From Pseudobacteriovorax antillogorgiicola (lineage in GTDB: Bacteria > Bdellovibrionota_B > Oligoflexia > Oligoflexales > Oligoflexaceae), in the NCBI RefSeq assembly GCF_900177345.1, contig NZ_FWZT01000005.1, positions 124,001 through 188,000 on the forward strand: a stretch of DNA of 64,000 bases, in the 5' to 3' direction. A model generated the notes under the pieces. That model worked only from the letters and a program-made list of their open reading frames with translations, made no database searches and had not been told where the DNA came from. The translations under genes and the position numbers were made by a program. This document shows positions 35,227-44,028 of this stretch, one piece after another. Every line of letters begins with the position of its first letter. Within the stretch, counting starts at the first letter, position 1.

Positions 35227-35568
35227 ATGACTGGACTTGGAATTATTCTTTTGGTCTTCCTATTGTTTGTAAAGAAAGTGGAAAATGAATTAGCTCTTAA
35301 ACAGCTCTACAGAGCATGGTATATCGGGCTCGCCTATTGGTTCAGCATAATAATAGCTGGGCTATATCTAGGGAGTGAAGGTATAATCGATCGTGGCAAC
35401 CTTCTGATTGCCTTTGAACTTTTCTTCAAGATTCTATCTACCAACTTTGTAATCGAAGCCTTCCGAGCTATGAGCAAGAGAGAAAAACCTCGACTACTTG
35501 TTAGCGGAATTGTTGCCGTACAAGTTCTAGATATTGTCCTTATTTTCATTTCTATGTTTATGAAGTAG
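35227..35568 (+). CDS. Small integral membrane protein of unknown function
   Basis: 113 residues from the ATG at 35227, which has GGAGG at 5 nt; an upstream GTG at 35197 would add 10 residues and contain the ribosome site. Four hydrophobic segments: TGLGIILLVFLLF, WYIGLAYWFSIIIAGLYLG, IAFELFFKILSTNFVIEAF and VSGIVAVQVLDIVLIFISMF, so it is an inner-membrane protein. No family is recognised. It stands alone. Confidence 0.65.
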   Translation: MTGLGIILLVFLLFVKKVENELALKQLYRAWYIGLAYWFSIIIAGLYLGSEGIIDRGNLLIAFELFFKILSTNFVIEAFRAMSKREKPRLLVSGIVAVQVLDIVLIFISMFMK

Positions 35569-35665
35569 GAAAGTTGAATAAACTCCAGGAAGATATGGAG
35601 TTTATGGAGGAGCTGACCTATGAATAGAAATCAGTAAGTTCTTTTGGGCTGAGGTGATCACTAAG

Positions 35666-36187
35666 TCAAATTTCTTTACAAGTCTCAATGGACTCAATTT
35701 TTGATGTCAGATCATCAACAGTTGCTTGGTCTATCAAACCGCTGTTCAAATCACTTTGTAAAGCTGCAGCTAGAGCAACCATAGACTCACAGAATTCAAG
35801 TTTCGCTTCTAGTACGGCGTACTCTCCGAACTGGCCTATGAGTTTTTCTTCCAGCCGAGATACCCGCTCCATACTTTCTTCAGCCTTTTCTTTCGACTGA
35901 AGATCTTGGCCAGGGTTACTAGGTATAGAGTCAGCAATCTCGATAACTGCCTGCTTGTCTTGCTCGACAGCTATGATCTCGTCGCTAGCTGTGTTGCTAG
36001 CCTCACCAGAATTTGTCCCTGCTGAGCTGGAGGGTTGCTTGGCACCTGCATCAGCTTCCCCATCTTGTGCTTCTGCCGCTTCTGGGTTTGATTTGGAATC
36101 ACTGTCGGAATCTTTGCTAAGATCTACTGTACATGCCGAAAATACTAAGAAGGGAACACAAAATCGAATCATTGTTAATTTTGCCAC
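35666..36187 (-). CDS. Lipoprotein with acidic linker and coiled coil
   Basis: 173 residues starting at a GTG with AGAGG at 8 nt. The lipobox is VFSAC, followed by a long low-complexity tether rich in Ser, Asp, Glu and Ala. The C-terminal half is helical (SKEKAEESMERVSRLEEKLIGQF, then KLEFCESMVALAAALQ) and contains two Cys that could form a disulfide (CESM and ETCKE). No family recognised. Confidence 0.7.
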   Translation of the reverse strand: MAKLTMIRFCVPFLVFSACTVDLSKDSDSDSKSNPEAAEAQDGEADAGAKQPSSSAGTNSGEASNTASDEIIAVEQDKQAVIEIADSIPSNPGQDLQSKEKAEESMERVSRLEEKLIGQFGEYAVLEAKLEFCESMVALAAALQSDLNSGLIDQATVDDLTSKIESIETCKEI

Positions 36188-36298
36188 GACTGAAGCCTCT
36201 GTAGTTATATAGGACCGAGTTTGGATCGATATCGGCTTAGACTTTAGGAAACATTAGGGTTGACATCTCTAGATTATAAACCCCTGATTTCATGATAG

Positions 36299-36321
36299 AA
36301 AAAAGGGGCTCTGGGGCCCGG
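36299..36321 (-). terminator. Probable terminator of the ankyrin gene
   Basis: On the minus strand, GGGC-CCCAGA-GCCC forms a short GC hairpin followed by C and six T residues, about 55 bp after the ankyrin stop codon. The stem is short but the T-run is good. Confidence 0.5.
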
Positions 36322-36375
36322 TTTTCAAGAAGGCGTGCATGTTAGCTGCCAAGAGGATTACAATTGCCTATAAGT

Positions 36376-38043
36376 TTAAAGCTCCGGGTCTGCTCCAGCA
36401 TTTAAAAGCAGTTTAACCATATCCTCATACCCGTAACTTTTTGCAACGGCATATGGAGTGTTTCTCCAGCTAGCATTAACAATATTAACTTGAGCCCCCA
36501 GATCTATAAATAGTTTAGCAAGCTCTAGCTCATTAGACCTAGCTGCTTCAAAAAGTGCTGTATTTCCATAGGCTGAAACCGCTCTCGCATCAGCCCCAAG
36601 AGCTACAAGATCTTCGATTATATCTAATTTTTCTTGGTAGTCAGGACGCCATCGCGATAAATTATTCATAATACAAGTTAAGAAGTCGCGACCAATGTAA
36701 TCGACTGCTTTGATATCGAACTGCCCTTGATTCATCATAAATCGAATCAGTTCAACACTTTTATAATTCATGGCCTCATGGAGTGGTGAGAAACCACTAT
36801 TTACTACAAACTGGGCTCCCTTTCCTAAGAGATATCCAGCAACAGCTAGGTCATTAGTATAGTATAGAGGGTTCCCTTGGTATTCTGAGTAAACCCATTC
36901 ACCTTGATTGTTCTGAATGGCTGGACCTTTACCTCTTTTTGATTCAATATCAGCACCAGCCTCGACTAGAATTTTAACCTGTTCAAGGTTATTGTTACGA
37001 GCTGCAATATGAAGAGCAGTAGCACCGTTAAATGCGTATCTATCTTCCACTTCTTTCCTAGCTTCTATATCTAATCCGATTCCGAGAAAACTAAGTAGCT
37101 GCGCCGGACTTAACAATTCAATGATGTAGGGCAGGCTATCTCTTGAAACCAAACTCTTTTTGATGAGGGTTTGTTCAAAGCCATTCTTGATCGCTAACGT
37201 CAAGGCTGACTCCCCTAACAAAGATCTGGCACCTCCTGTTGCACCGGCTTCAGACAGCATCCCAATAAGCTTATGGTGCTTCAAGTGGACGGCATAGTTT
37301 AAGACATCGTTGCCAAAGCGATTGCGAAGATTTACATCAGCTCCTGCATTTAATAGCAGTTGTGCTGATTTCGTATATCTATTCATAACAGCGAACATAA
37401 GAGCTGAGAAACCATCAGTTGTTTGTGAATTAACATCAAAATCACCTTGACTAAGGAGAGATCTTATACGATTCGTATCTCCGAATAGTGCGGCTTGCAT
37501 AAGTGAATTAAGCCCTGCATTGCCTTGCTGATCTTCAATGTAAGTACAACTTAGATCTAAGGCAGTAGACTCTTCTTCATCAAAATACTCAGGAATGTAG
37601 TTATATAGGTCTGCAAGAAGATACCCTTGGTATTGTCTGCCACTCACCCTTTGTAAATCTATGAAAGCTCCCAAAGCATCCCAATCGTTTTGGACATCCT
37701 GCTGATAGGTACTAGCAAATGGCTCCCATTGGAAGTCGTCTGTATAGCCAGTGAAAATGAACATTTTGCCTTCACTATCGTAGGACACTAGAGTGTGATT
37801 TTTATGATCCATTTTGATAATGCTCATTCTAGGACTTAGAAAGTTGGAGCCATCACCTTCTAGCAACTTATCAACACCTAGTTGACAGTCAAAAACTATC
37901 GGATGGGCTTCAATATCTGCAACATCGTGGACCCTATCGGGAAACACATCAATGTCTAGTGTTTTATTAACACCTCCATGCCCATTATTGGCAACAAAGA
38001 CAAAGGGGAGTAGAGCCCATACAGGCTTTAAACTAAATTTCAT
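36376..38043 (-). CDS. Exported ankyrin-repeat protein
   Basis: 555 residues from the ATG at 38043, preceded by AAAGGAG. A Sec signal is seen (KFSLKPVWALLPFVFVANNGHGG), then a domain of about 180 residues of unknown type (two Cys) and about ten ankyrin repeats in two blocks, with units such as GFSALMFAVMNRYTKSAQLL, GATALHIAARNNNLEQVKIL and GNTALFEAARSNELELAKLF. The repeats mediate protein-protein contacts; secretion to the periplasm or beyond is inferred from the signal. It is divergent from the GST gene. No catalytic module is visible. Confidence 0.88.
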   Translation of the reverse strand: MKFSLKPVWALLPFVFVANNGHGGVNKTLDIDVFPDRVHDVADIEAHPIVFDCQLGVDKLLEGDGSNFLSPRMSIIKMDHKNHTLVSYDSEGKMFIFTGYTDDFQWEPFASTYQQDVQNDWDALGAFIDLQRVSGRQYQGYLLADLYNYIPEYFDEEESTALDLSCTYIEDQQGNAGLNSLMQAALFGDTNRIRSLLSQGDFDVNSQTTDGFSALMFAVMNRYTKSAQLLLNAGADVNLRNRFGNDVLNYAVHLKHHKLIGMLSEAGATGGARSLLGESALTLAIKNGFEQTLIKKSLVSRDSLPYIIELLSPAQLLSFLGIGLDIEARKEVEDRYAFNGATALHIAARNNNLEQVKILVEAGADIESKRGKGPAIQNNQGEWVYSEYQGNPLYYTNDLAVAGYLLGKGAQFVVNSGFSPLHEAMNYKSVELIRFMMNQGQFDIKAVDYIGRDFLTCIMNNLSRWRPDYQEKLDIIEDLVALGADARAVSAYGNTALFEAARSNELELAKLFIDLGAQVNIVNASWRNTPYAVAKSYGYEDMVKLLLNAGADPEL

Positions 38044-38403
38044 CATTTCTCCTTTTATTTTTACAAAAACTCCCGCCATAGTCTTCTTGGGGGGAGAGCT
38101 TTCAAAAGCAGGTTGGAGACCTTAACTCATTTTGATCGAAAGTTTTGCAAGGAATCTATTTTTTCACCGAATTTTGTACACCAGAGCAGAACATCCCATT
38201 TAGATTTAGCATCAAAGTTAGCCTACTTCATTACTGACATAATTGTCCTACCCTCTTTGGAGAATTTTAGCTAATTTTGCCAACGGATGAGCCACTTTTC
38301 TTAGAAAAATTTAGTTTTCAAACCTCCTATTTCTTTTACAAGACAGAGGTTTTTATTAGATACTTAACGGACGTCCCTATAGTTCTAACAAAGGAGTGCC
38401 ATC
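38044..38403. other. Divergent promoter region (ankyrin / GST genes)
   Basis: About 360 bp, AT-rich, with no gene or strong repeat that I can support. It must contain the promoters of both flanking genes. Confidence 0.4.
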
Positions 38404-39162
38404 ATGCTAAAGTTAATAGTCTATCCTAAAGGCCCCGACCCGAAACTCATAAATCCAAGCCCTTTTTGTGCTAAAAGCGAAGTATTTCTCCGAATGGCTC
38501 ACGTGGAGCACAAGATTGAGGAATTCGCAGGCAATCCTGCAAAGTTTGCCAAGAAGAAGCTTCCGGTCTTAGAAATCAAGCCTGGTGAGTATATCTGCGA
38601 CTCATACTTCATCCAGAAGTATCTGGAAAACCAATTTTCGGCCAAGCTCGATCAACACCTATCCCCTGACATGCACGCTGAGGGATTCGCCTTTACTAAG
38701 ATGCTAGAGGAGTTTTTCTACTGGGCTCTCCTTCACGAACGGTGGTTTATCGACGAAAATTGGGTGAAGCTCCGAGACTCATACTTTGGCCATATTCCGG
38801 CAATCCTTCGAAAATTTCTCGCTGGCATGATCCGCAAATCCAGTTTCAAATCTGCTTGGGGCCATGGAATGAGTCGCCATAGCGATCAGGATATATTAAG
38901 TCTTGGGTCCGAATGTCTCAAGCACTTGGCACATTACCTGGGCCAAAAGCCTTACATTCTGGGAGATCAAGTAAGTAGCTACGATGCAACAAGCTATGCA
39001 TTTATCGCTAGTGTGCTTCACTCTCATCTGGGCCCTGAGCTACGCAAGTCTGCTGAGTCTTACCATTATCTTCGAGATTACGATCAGCGGATGTATCAGC
39101 GCGTATTTGAAGGTCAGTCAGCCACTCAAGAGGAGCCATCGCGGCGTCAAGCCAAGTCTTGA
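38404..39162 (+). CDS. Glutathione S-transferase-fold protein, FAX/metaxin-like
   Basis: 252 residues. The N-terminus is a thioredoxin-like GST domain with PSPFCAKSEVFLRMAHVEH, KKLPVLEI and ICDSYFIQKYLE. The C-terminal all-helical domain ends with YILGDQVSSYDATSYAFIASVL. The pattern (P-S-P-F-C, then the L-P-V-L and I-x-D-S motifs) is that of the failed-axon/metaxin-like group, common in proteobacteria, with the Cys possibly catalytic. AGGAG at 7 nt supports the ATG. Substrate unknown. Confidence 0.88.
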   Translation: MLKLIVYPKGPDPKLINPSPFCAKSEVFLRMAHVEHKIEEFAGNPAKFAKKKLPVLEIKPGEYICDSYFIQKYLENQFSAKLDQHLSPDMHAEGFAFTKMLEEFFYWALLHERWFIDENWVKLRDSYFGHIPAILRKFLAGMIRKSSFKSAWGHGMSRHSDQDILSLGSECLKHLAHYLGQKPYILGDQVSSYDATSYAFIASVLHSHLGPELRKSAESYHYLRDYDQRMYQRVFEGQSATQEEPSRRQAKS

Positions 39163-39164
39163 AA

Positions 39165-39350
39165 GGTGACTTATTGCACCAATCCAATAAGACCTCTTCT
39201 AAGAGAGAATTAGAGAGTCACGAACTCTTGCTAGTCTGGGTTTTCCTAGAACTTTCCAAGGTAGACCTACCAATTGGAAAGGCTAAGCTTCCAAGCCTAA
39301 TCCTGGGCATCTCTCTTGCATAACTATTGATGCAAGGAAAGGAGGTGATC
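39165..39350 (+). promoter_or_regulatory. Structured leader with three hairpins and full-length Shine-Dalgarno
   Basis: Three inverted repeats precede the gene at 39353. One near 39173-39194 has CTTATTG/CAATAAG extended by AGGT/ACCT and may terminate the GST gene. One at 39252-39281 has CTTTCCAA/TTGGAAAG enclosing GGTAG/CTACC. One at 39315-39336 has CTTGCAT/ATGCAAG. The last hairpin ends 1 nt before AAAGGAGGTGATC (39338-39350), a near-complete complement of the 16S rRNA 3' end, placed 2 nt before the ATG. Such an exceptional ribosome site behind stacked hairpins suggests translational control. It matches no riboswitch family I know. Confidence 0.5.
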
Positions 39351-39352
39351 AT

Positions 39353-39781
39353 ATGAAGCAACTATGGAATCAGAAATTGCTCATCATGTTGACTGTCACG
39401 GTGATGATCAATCCACTTCTCCTCAGTAAATCAATAGCAGGACCTGGTCGCAGTGGATTGCGCATGTACGAGCCAGCGTCAGAGATCAAGGTGCATGGTG
39501 TTATACAAGACATTGTGTATAGACCGTCCAAGTATCGCCCAGGTACCGGAATGCACCTCAGGCTGCTAGTGAATGGCAAGGAGTGGTTTGTCCACCTTGG
39601 CCCCAAAGCATTTTTCGAAGAGAGTGAAATGCAGCTAGCAGTGGGGGACAAAGCCTTAGTAACCGGCGCTGTCAGTCAGCAAAACGGGAAGCAATTCCTT
39701 ATCGCCCGCGAGATTCAGAAGCAAGGGCAAGCTCTAATCATCAGGGATGAGATGGGCCGATCGCACTTCCGCAGGCGCTAG
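39353..39781 (+). CDS. Small exported OB-fold-like protein of unknown function
   Basis: 142 residues with a signal peptide (LLIMLTVTVMINPLLLSKSIAG). The mature part reads like a single OB-type barrel: EIKVHGVIQDIVYRP, GMHLRLLVNGKEWFVHLGPKAFF, AVGDKALVTGAVSQQ and FLIAREIQKQGQALIIRDEMG. Periplasmic proteins with this pattern occur in many proteobacteria, often in pairs with cytochromes or metal proteins, but no function is established. It has the strongest ribosome site in the window, suggesting high expression under some condition. Confidence 0.75.
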   Translation: MKQLWNQKLLIMLTVTVMINPLLLSKSIAGPGRSGLRMYEPASEIKVHGVIQDIVYRPSKYRPGTGMHLRLLVNGKEWFVHLGPKAFFEESEMQLAVGDKALVTGAVSQQNGKQFLIAREIQKQGQALIIRDEMGRSHFRRR

Positions 39782-40122
39782 AAACTTTTTCTATCGGTAA
39801 GAATTCGAATGGCTTACATGGAGTTCCCTGTAAGCCACTTTCGATCCTACTAGCCAAATCCTACTAGGAGAAAGAAATATCAATTGATCTACAAGATAAC
39901 TCTCACAGATAATTTTTATCATTAAATGCCATAGATTATAGAAAGATCACGGGATGCAGCCTAAAGATCTCTGGTTAGGCCCTTCAGATAGCACAGAATA
40001 TTGACTTGTCTTCCCAGGGTTATCATTAGCAAGAAGAGAAACCCTCAGCGAAACCTCAATTCGAAGATATCTTAGCCGATCTCAGCCTAGTCTTTGATGC
40101 TTGATGAACCAATGAGGATATC
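39782..40122. other. Intergenic region
   Basis: About 340 bp upstream of the lipoprotein gene. I see no gene. GAGGATATC at 6-12 nt before the ATG at 40123 is a modest ribosome site. Confidence 0.35.
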
Positions 40123-41475
40123 ATGAAAAAAGGAATTATAATACCAGCCCTGGTCTCAATGATGGGCCTTGTGTCTTGTGGAGACTCCTCCGACGATAGC
40201 AGTGGCGATAGCGCCTCCACCCGAACCACCACCGGTACTGTAGAAGCATCCACTGTTTCTGACCTTGGTTTGACTGGTGCCTTAAGTCTGGACCTACCGG
40301 ACGCCCTCGAAGATACGTCCTCTTCACTCCGGCTACAAGGCAGCAAATCCATGGAAGCCTGTTTAATGCGGGCTAGTGCTAAGCAATTGATTACCCAGAT
40401 TCAAATGGCTGCGAGTACCTTATGTCACGTGGAAGCCGAGGGCTCGACAATTCCTTGGAATACAGCTGTAATCCTAGACTTCAGTTCCCTGGAAGCTGCG
40501 GCCCTAACGAAGCGAGCAGCTCTTCAAGGAGACACTCCTCCTGATCTAGGCGATCTTCCTGAAGGCGGTGAAATCGGAGAAGAAGGCGCTCCCACGGGTG
40601 CTGGTGGAGACGATTTCTCAATGCCTATGCTAGGTATCTATACGGACGATACTGATGGTGACAACGTCTCCATCTACATCTGTGAAGGAGAGGATGAAAG
40701 CAGCATGACGCTAGTTCAGTCTTTCACCATCACGGGATCAAAGACGGTTACTAATGCAGCTGGCGAATCAGTAAAAGCCAGCAAGGGTACCATGCACATG
40801 GGTATGTCGGATGACACATTTGGTACCTTCAAGGGTGCGATTGCTTACGACAACAATTTCACAGTGACAGACACCAATAGCATGAGCATGGAAGTTAAGT
40901 TTGAATTCGATGGTTTCTCATTCGCGCAGAAGTTTGGCTTCGACGAAAATAGCAGCATTTCGACAGTGTCCATCTCTGAAACTGGCACCATGGATTTTGG
41001 TGATGGCGATCCGTTCACCTTTAAGAATGCTGGAATCGGTGCATTTGATGCCGACAATGGTCACGTGTTCTACTCCTACGAAGGCTTCGGGGATACTTTC
41101 GCAACCCGAGCTTGTGTTGACAGCGAGAGCTACCTTGTCGATTGTACTGATACCAAGCTCCAATCTGGCGGCGCACTATATCTAACAACCGACGACGTCC
41201 CCACAGTTTTAACAAGCTCCTTTACTCCAGCGGAGCCTTCTGGCTTTGACTGTAGCGCACAAACCTGGACAACTGTGACACCTGCTACTGACGACGCAAC
41301 AATCGCTGCACACGAAGCCTGTGATGAAGACCTCATTTCAAGTATCAGCGAAGACGATAGTATGTCTGCCTGCTTTACAGGATATGCCCAAAGCGATGAA
41401 CCAGCGACAATCGTTTTTGAAGAAGAAGAATCTTCAGGCCCTGCTGTGGAAGTGGAAGCACCAACTGCAGAATAA
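40123..41475 (+). CDS. Large lipoprotein of unknown function
   Basis: 450 residues. The signal ends in lipobox MGLVSC, then GDSSDDSSGDS-type tether. The mature protein is acidic and beta-rich, with repeated Gly/Asp turns (DDTDGDNVSIYIC, MDFGDGDPFTF), about eight Cys and an acidic C-terminal tail. It resembles in style other surface lipoproteins of this window but not a known family. It is followed by a strong terminator, so it is transcribed alone. Confidence 0.75.
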   Translation: MKKGIIIPALVSMMGLVSCGDSSDDSSGDSASTRTTTGTVEASTVSDLGLTGALSLDLPDALEDTSSSLRLQGSKSMEACLMRASAKQLITQIQMAASTLCHVEAEGSTIPWNTAVILDFSSLEAAALTKRAALQGDTPPDLGDLPEGGEIGEEGAPTGAGGDDFSMPMLGIYTDDTDGDNVSIYICEGEDESSMTLVQSFTITGSKTVTNAAGESVKASKGTMHMGMSDDTFGTFKGAIAYDNNFTVTDTNSMSMEVKFEFDGFSFAQKFGFDENSSISTVSISETGTMDFGDGDPFTFKNAGIGAFDADNGHVFYSYEGFGDTFATRACVDSESYLVDCTDTKLQSGGALYLTTDDVPTVLTSSFTPAEPSGFDCSAQTWTTVTPATDDATIAAHEACDEDLISSISEDDSMSACFTGYAQSDEPATIVFEEEESSGPAVEVEAPTAE

Positions 41476-41522
41476 TGATAGACAATCACTGAGCGCTTAG
41501 TTAGCTAAGGCTAGGCGAATCC

Positions 41523-41558
41523 AAGGCCTGCTCACCTGAGTAGGCCTTTTATATTTTT
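41523..41558 (+). terminator. Rho-independent terminator
   Basis: AAGGCCTGCTCA and TGAGTAGGCCTT pair along 12 positions (one G-T) around a CC loop, followed by TTATATTTTT. It lies about 50 bp after the lipoprotein stop. Confidence 0.88.
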
Positions 41559-41607
41559 GTCGTAACAATTTATTTTAGGCCTTTCCTTTAGAGCCTAATT
41601 GCTACTC

Positions 41608-41623
41608 ATCGATAGATATCGAT
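41608..41623. promoter_or_regulatory. 16-bp palindrome upstream of a TonB receptor
   Basis: ATCGATA-GA-TATCGAT is a perfect 7-2-7 inverted repeat about 57 bp upstream of the receptor start codon. It does not match the Fur consensus used by the other TonB operon, so a different regulator would be implied. Confidence 0.4.
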
Positions 41624-41679
41624 CCATACTTCCTTCTTCCTATCAGACGTAATAGAATTGTCCGAGCTATCGCTAAACC

Positions 41680-44019
41680 ATGCTCGTGAGGTCTGCAAAG
41701 ATGCTAGCTAGGCTCGTGGTCCTGATGGCTATCGCCTCCAGGCCTGCCTTAGGCGGGGAAATAGACGTAGATGACCTGCTAGCTTTGCCCCTAGAGGAAG
41801 TACTGAATCTACGCATCACGCCCCGGAAGGTAGAAGAAAGCGTCCAAAATAGCAGTCTTTCAGTCACTGCTATTGGTCCTCATCAACTCGATCTATTCCA
41901 GCTAGATGATATTCAAGACTTGGGCCCTCATATCCCTGGGCTTGTGCTGGGACTTTCGGGCTACGACCAAAGACCTTCCATGCGAGGCGCACGCTCCCGG
42001 CAGATCAATCACAATGATGTGTCAACGCCCATATATATTGACGGTATCTACCGTCCTCGCCACGCACAAGCATCACTGCCCTTCTTTGACCTAGCTCAGA
42101 TCGAAGTGCTCCGAGGCCCCCAAGGAACTCTCTATGGCAGAAACTCCTTTGGTGGCGCGATTAATGTATTTTCTCACCCAGCTGAAAAAATTTCAGAAGT
42201 AAAGACATCAATCCGAATGGGGAGCTACCAAAGGCAACGCTACACTCTCATTGTTAATCAAGCTCTTAGTGAGACCGTTCAAGTTAGAGCATCACTACTA
42301 TCGGATCAACACACCCCATACGTAGAAAATAACTACAATTCCTCTGCTGGATACAAGGACAAGGATTCGCTGTACGGCCGAGCAAAGTTAGCTTGGCAAT
42401 TGAACTCTAAGCTAGATTTCGAACTGCAAGTCAGTCAATGGAACGAGGCCAGCAATGGCAACGGCGCTTATGGCTATCGACTCATCGGCACTCCATTGAA
42501 CCCTAGCACTGGTCTTAGCAACGGTTCCTTTCCTGTCGCTCCAAGGATTGGCACAGATACAAGCTGTAGTGGAACTTGTGGAAGGTTCGGTGCAGGAGCC
42601 GATGATGCTGCAACCCCGGTACCTGAGGACGTCTTTACTGTCAGCAACAACTTAGTGCCAAGACAAGAAATCACGGAACAAGCTTTCCTGCTCAAGTCTC
42701 AATACCAAACGGGTGATCTTCAAGTTCGTCTTCTCCTTGGCCAGGTAGAATTTGACGATCGTCGAAGAGCTGACTCCGACTTCTCACCCTATGAATCATT
42801 TGAAGAGGGCTATCGGTTAATATCTAGCTCTCAGTCCGCAGAACTTCAGATAATTCTCAAAAGCTGGAATGGCCTTTCTCTCGTGATCGGCAGTTACCTT
42901 TTCCAAGAGGATCTAGACTATACCTTTATCTTTAAAAATCTATATCCGCAGGTCGACAATCGGGCCGACACCAACCAAACACCCTTGAATGAATACCCCA
43001 GCTGGCTCGATACAAACAGAGTGGAAACTAGCTCTCAAGCCTACTTCACTCATATTAAGCAGGCGCTAACAGAAAAGCTACATTTGATCCTAGGAGCTCG
43101 TCACACCGAAGATTCTCGCCGCTGGAGTGCTCGGGGCATCAACCCTAATGACCTTACTAAGCTCGACTTTGATATTCCTCTCTTTGATGGACGCTCAAAG
43201 ACGTTTTCGAACTTCAGCTATAAAGGTGGACTCGATATTACCATATCCCCAAATCTGCTATTTTATGGGTTTTACTCCACGGGATTTCTAGCAGGTAATA
43301 CCAATCTGAGATTCTCTGCTCCTACATCATACGATTCTCAGAAGGCTAAGAGCATTGAGTTGGGCTCCAAGTTTCTAAGTTCCCGTAGGAATCTACGCTT
43401 AAACTTGTCGCTATACGAAAATCAGTTTGAGGATCTTTTAGCTACCGGAATTGATGATCTAGATGGAGTCGCATTTACTGTTGAAAAGAATGCAGGAAGC
43501 ATCAAAGCCCAAGGTTTGGAGGTTGAACTGGATTATCACCTGACCCCAAGGCTCAGCTTAGGTTTTCGTGGCGAATGGGCTCGCACTACATACCAAGACT
43601 TTATAGTGGGAAACGGCTTCGAAGAAGGTGGGGAAACTATAAATGGCCAGGATAATCTGTTGCGCCTAGACGGGTTGCAAGTGGCTTTTTCCCCAAGCAG
43701 AACCGCAACCATCCTTGCCACTGGCCATTTTGATGCTCCCTGGGGTGGTAAGCTGAGCCCTGCAGTCCTTCTCTATCTATCCAGTGAGTATCGAGTCACT
43801 GATGAAGACTACCTTTTCGCCAAACAAGCTGCCTACCATACGACTGAAGTCAATGGTCGCTGGACCAGCCTCAACCATCGTTTTTCCATTTCAGTGTTCG
43901 TCAAGAACCTAGGCAACGCTGAGGTTCTAAACTATGGCAATCGATTCGGTGGAAATGTAGCGGGTACTGGCTACCAAGATCCTCAAACATGGGGAGTTGA
44001 GCTAAGCGCTAAATACTGA
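41680..44019 (+). CDS. TonB-dependent outer-membrane receptor
   Basis: 779 residues with a signal peptide (LARLVVLMAIASRPALGG). The segment LLALPLEEVLNLRITPRK precedes a plug domain with SLSVTAIGPHQL, IPGLVLGLSGYDQRPSMRG, YIDGIYRPRHAQAS and IEVLRGPQGTLYGRNSFGG. A barrel follows, ending in the family signature (NLGNAEVLNYGNRFGG ... GVELSAKY). This is the CirA/Caulobacter-type class that imports siderophores, vitamins or oligosaccharides; the substrate is not deducible. It converges on the kinase at 44029 with only 9 bp between stops. No transporter or regulatory gene is adjacent. Confidence 0.92.
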   Translation: MLVRSAKMLARLVVLMAIASRPALGGEIDVDDLLALPLEEVLNLRITPRKVEESVQNSSLSVTAIGPHQLDLFQLDDIQDLGPHIPGLVLGLSGYDQRPSMRGARSRQINHNDVSTPIYIDGIYRPRHAQASLPFFDLAQIEVLRGPQGTLYGRNSFGGAINVFSHPAEKISEVKTSIRMGSYQRQRYTLIVNQALSETVQVRASLLSDQHTPYVENNYNSSAGYKDKDSLYGRAKLAWQLNSKLDFELQVSQWNEASNGNGAYGYRLIGTPLNPSTGLSNGSFPVAPRIGTDTSCSGTCGRFGAGADDAATPVPEDVFTVSNNLVPRQEITEQAFLLKSQYQTGDLQVRLLLGQVEFDDRRRADSDFSPYESFEEGYRLISSSQSAELQIILKSWNGLSLVIGSYLFQEDLDYTFIFKNLYPQVDNRADTNQTPLNEYPSWLDTNRVETSSQAYFTHIKQALTEKLHLILGARHTEDSRRWSARGINPNDLTKLDFDIPLFDGRSKTFSNFSYKGGLDITISPNLLFYGFYSTGFLAGNTNLRFSAPTSYDSQKAKSIELGSKFLSSRRNLRLNLSLYENQFEDLLATGIDDLDGVAFTVEKNAGSIKAQGLEVELDYHLTPRLSLGFRGEWARTTYQDFIVGNGFEEGGETINGQDNLLRLDGLQVAFSPSRTATILATGHFDAPWGGKLSPAVLLYLSSEYRVTDEDYLFAKQAAYHTTEVNGRWTSLNHRFSISVFVKNLGNAEVLNYGNRFGGNVAGTGYQDPQTWGVELSAKY

Positions 44020-44028
44020 TAGGAAGTT

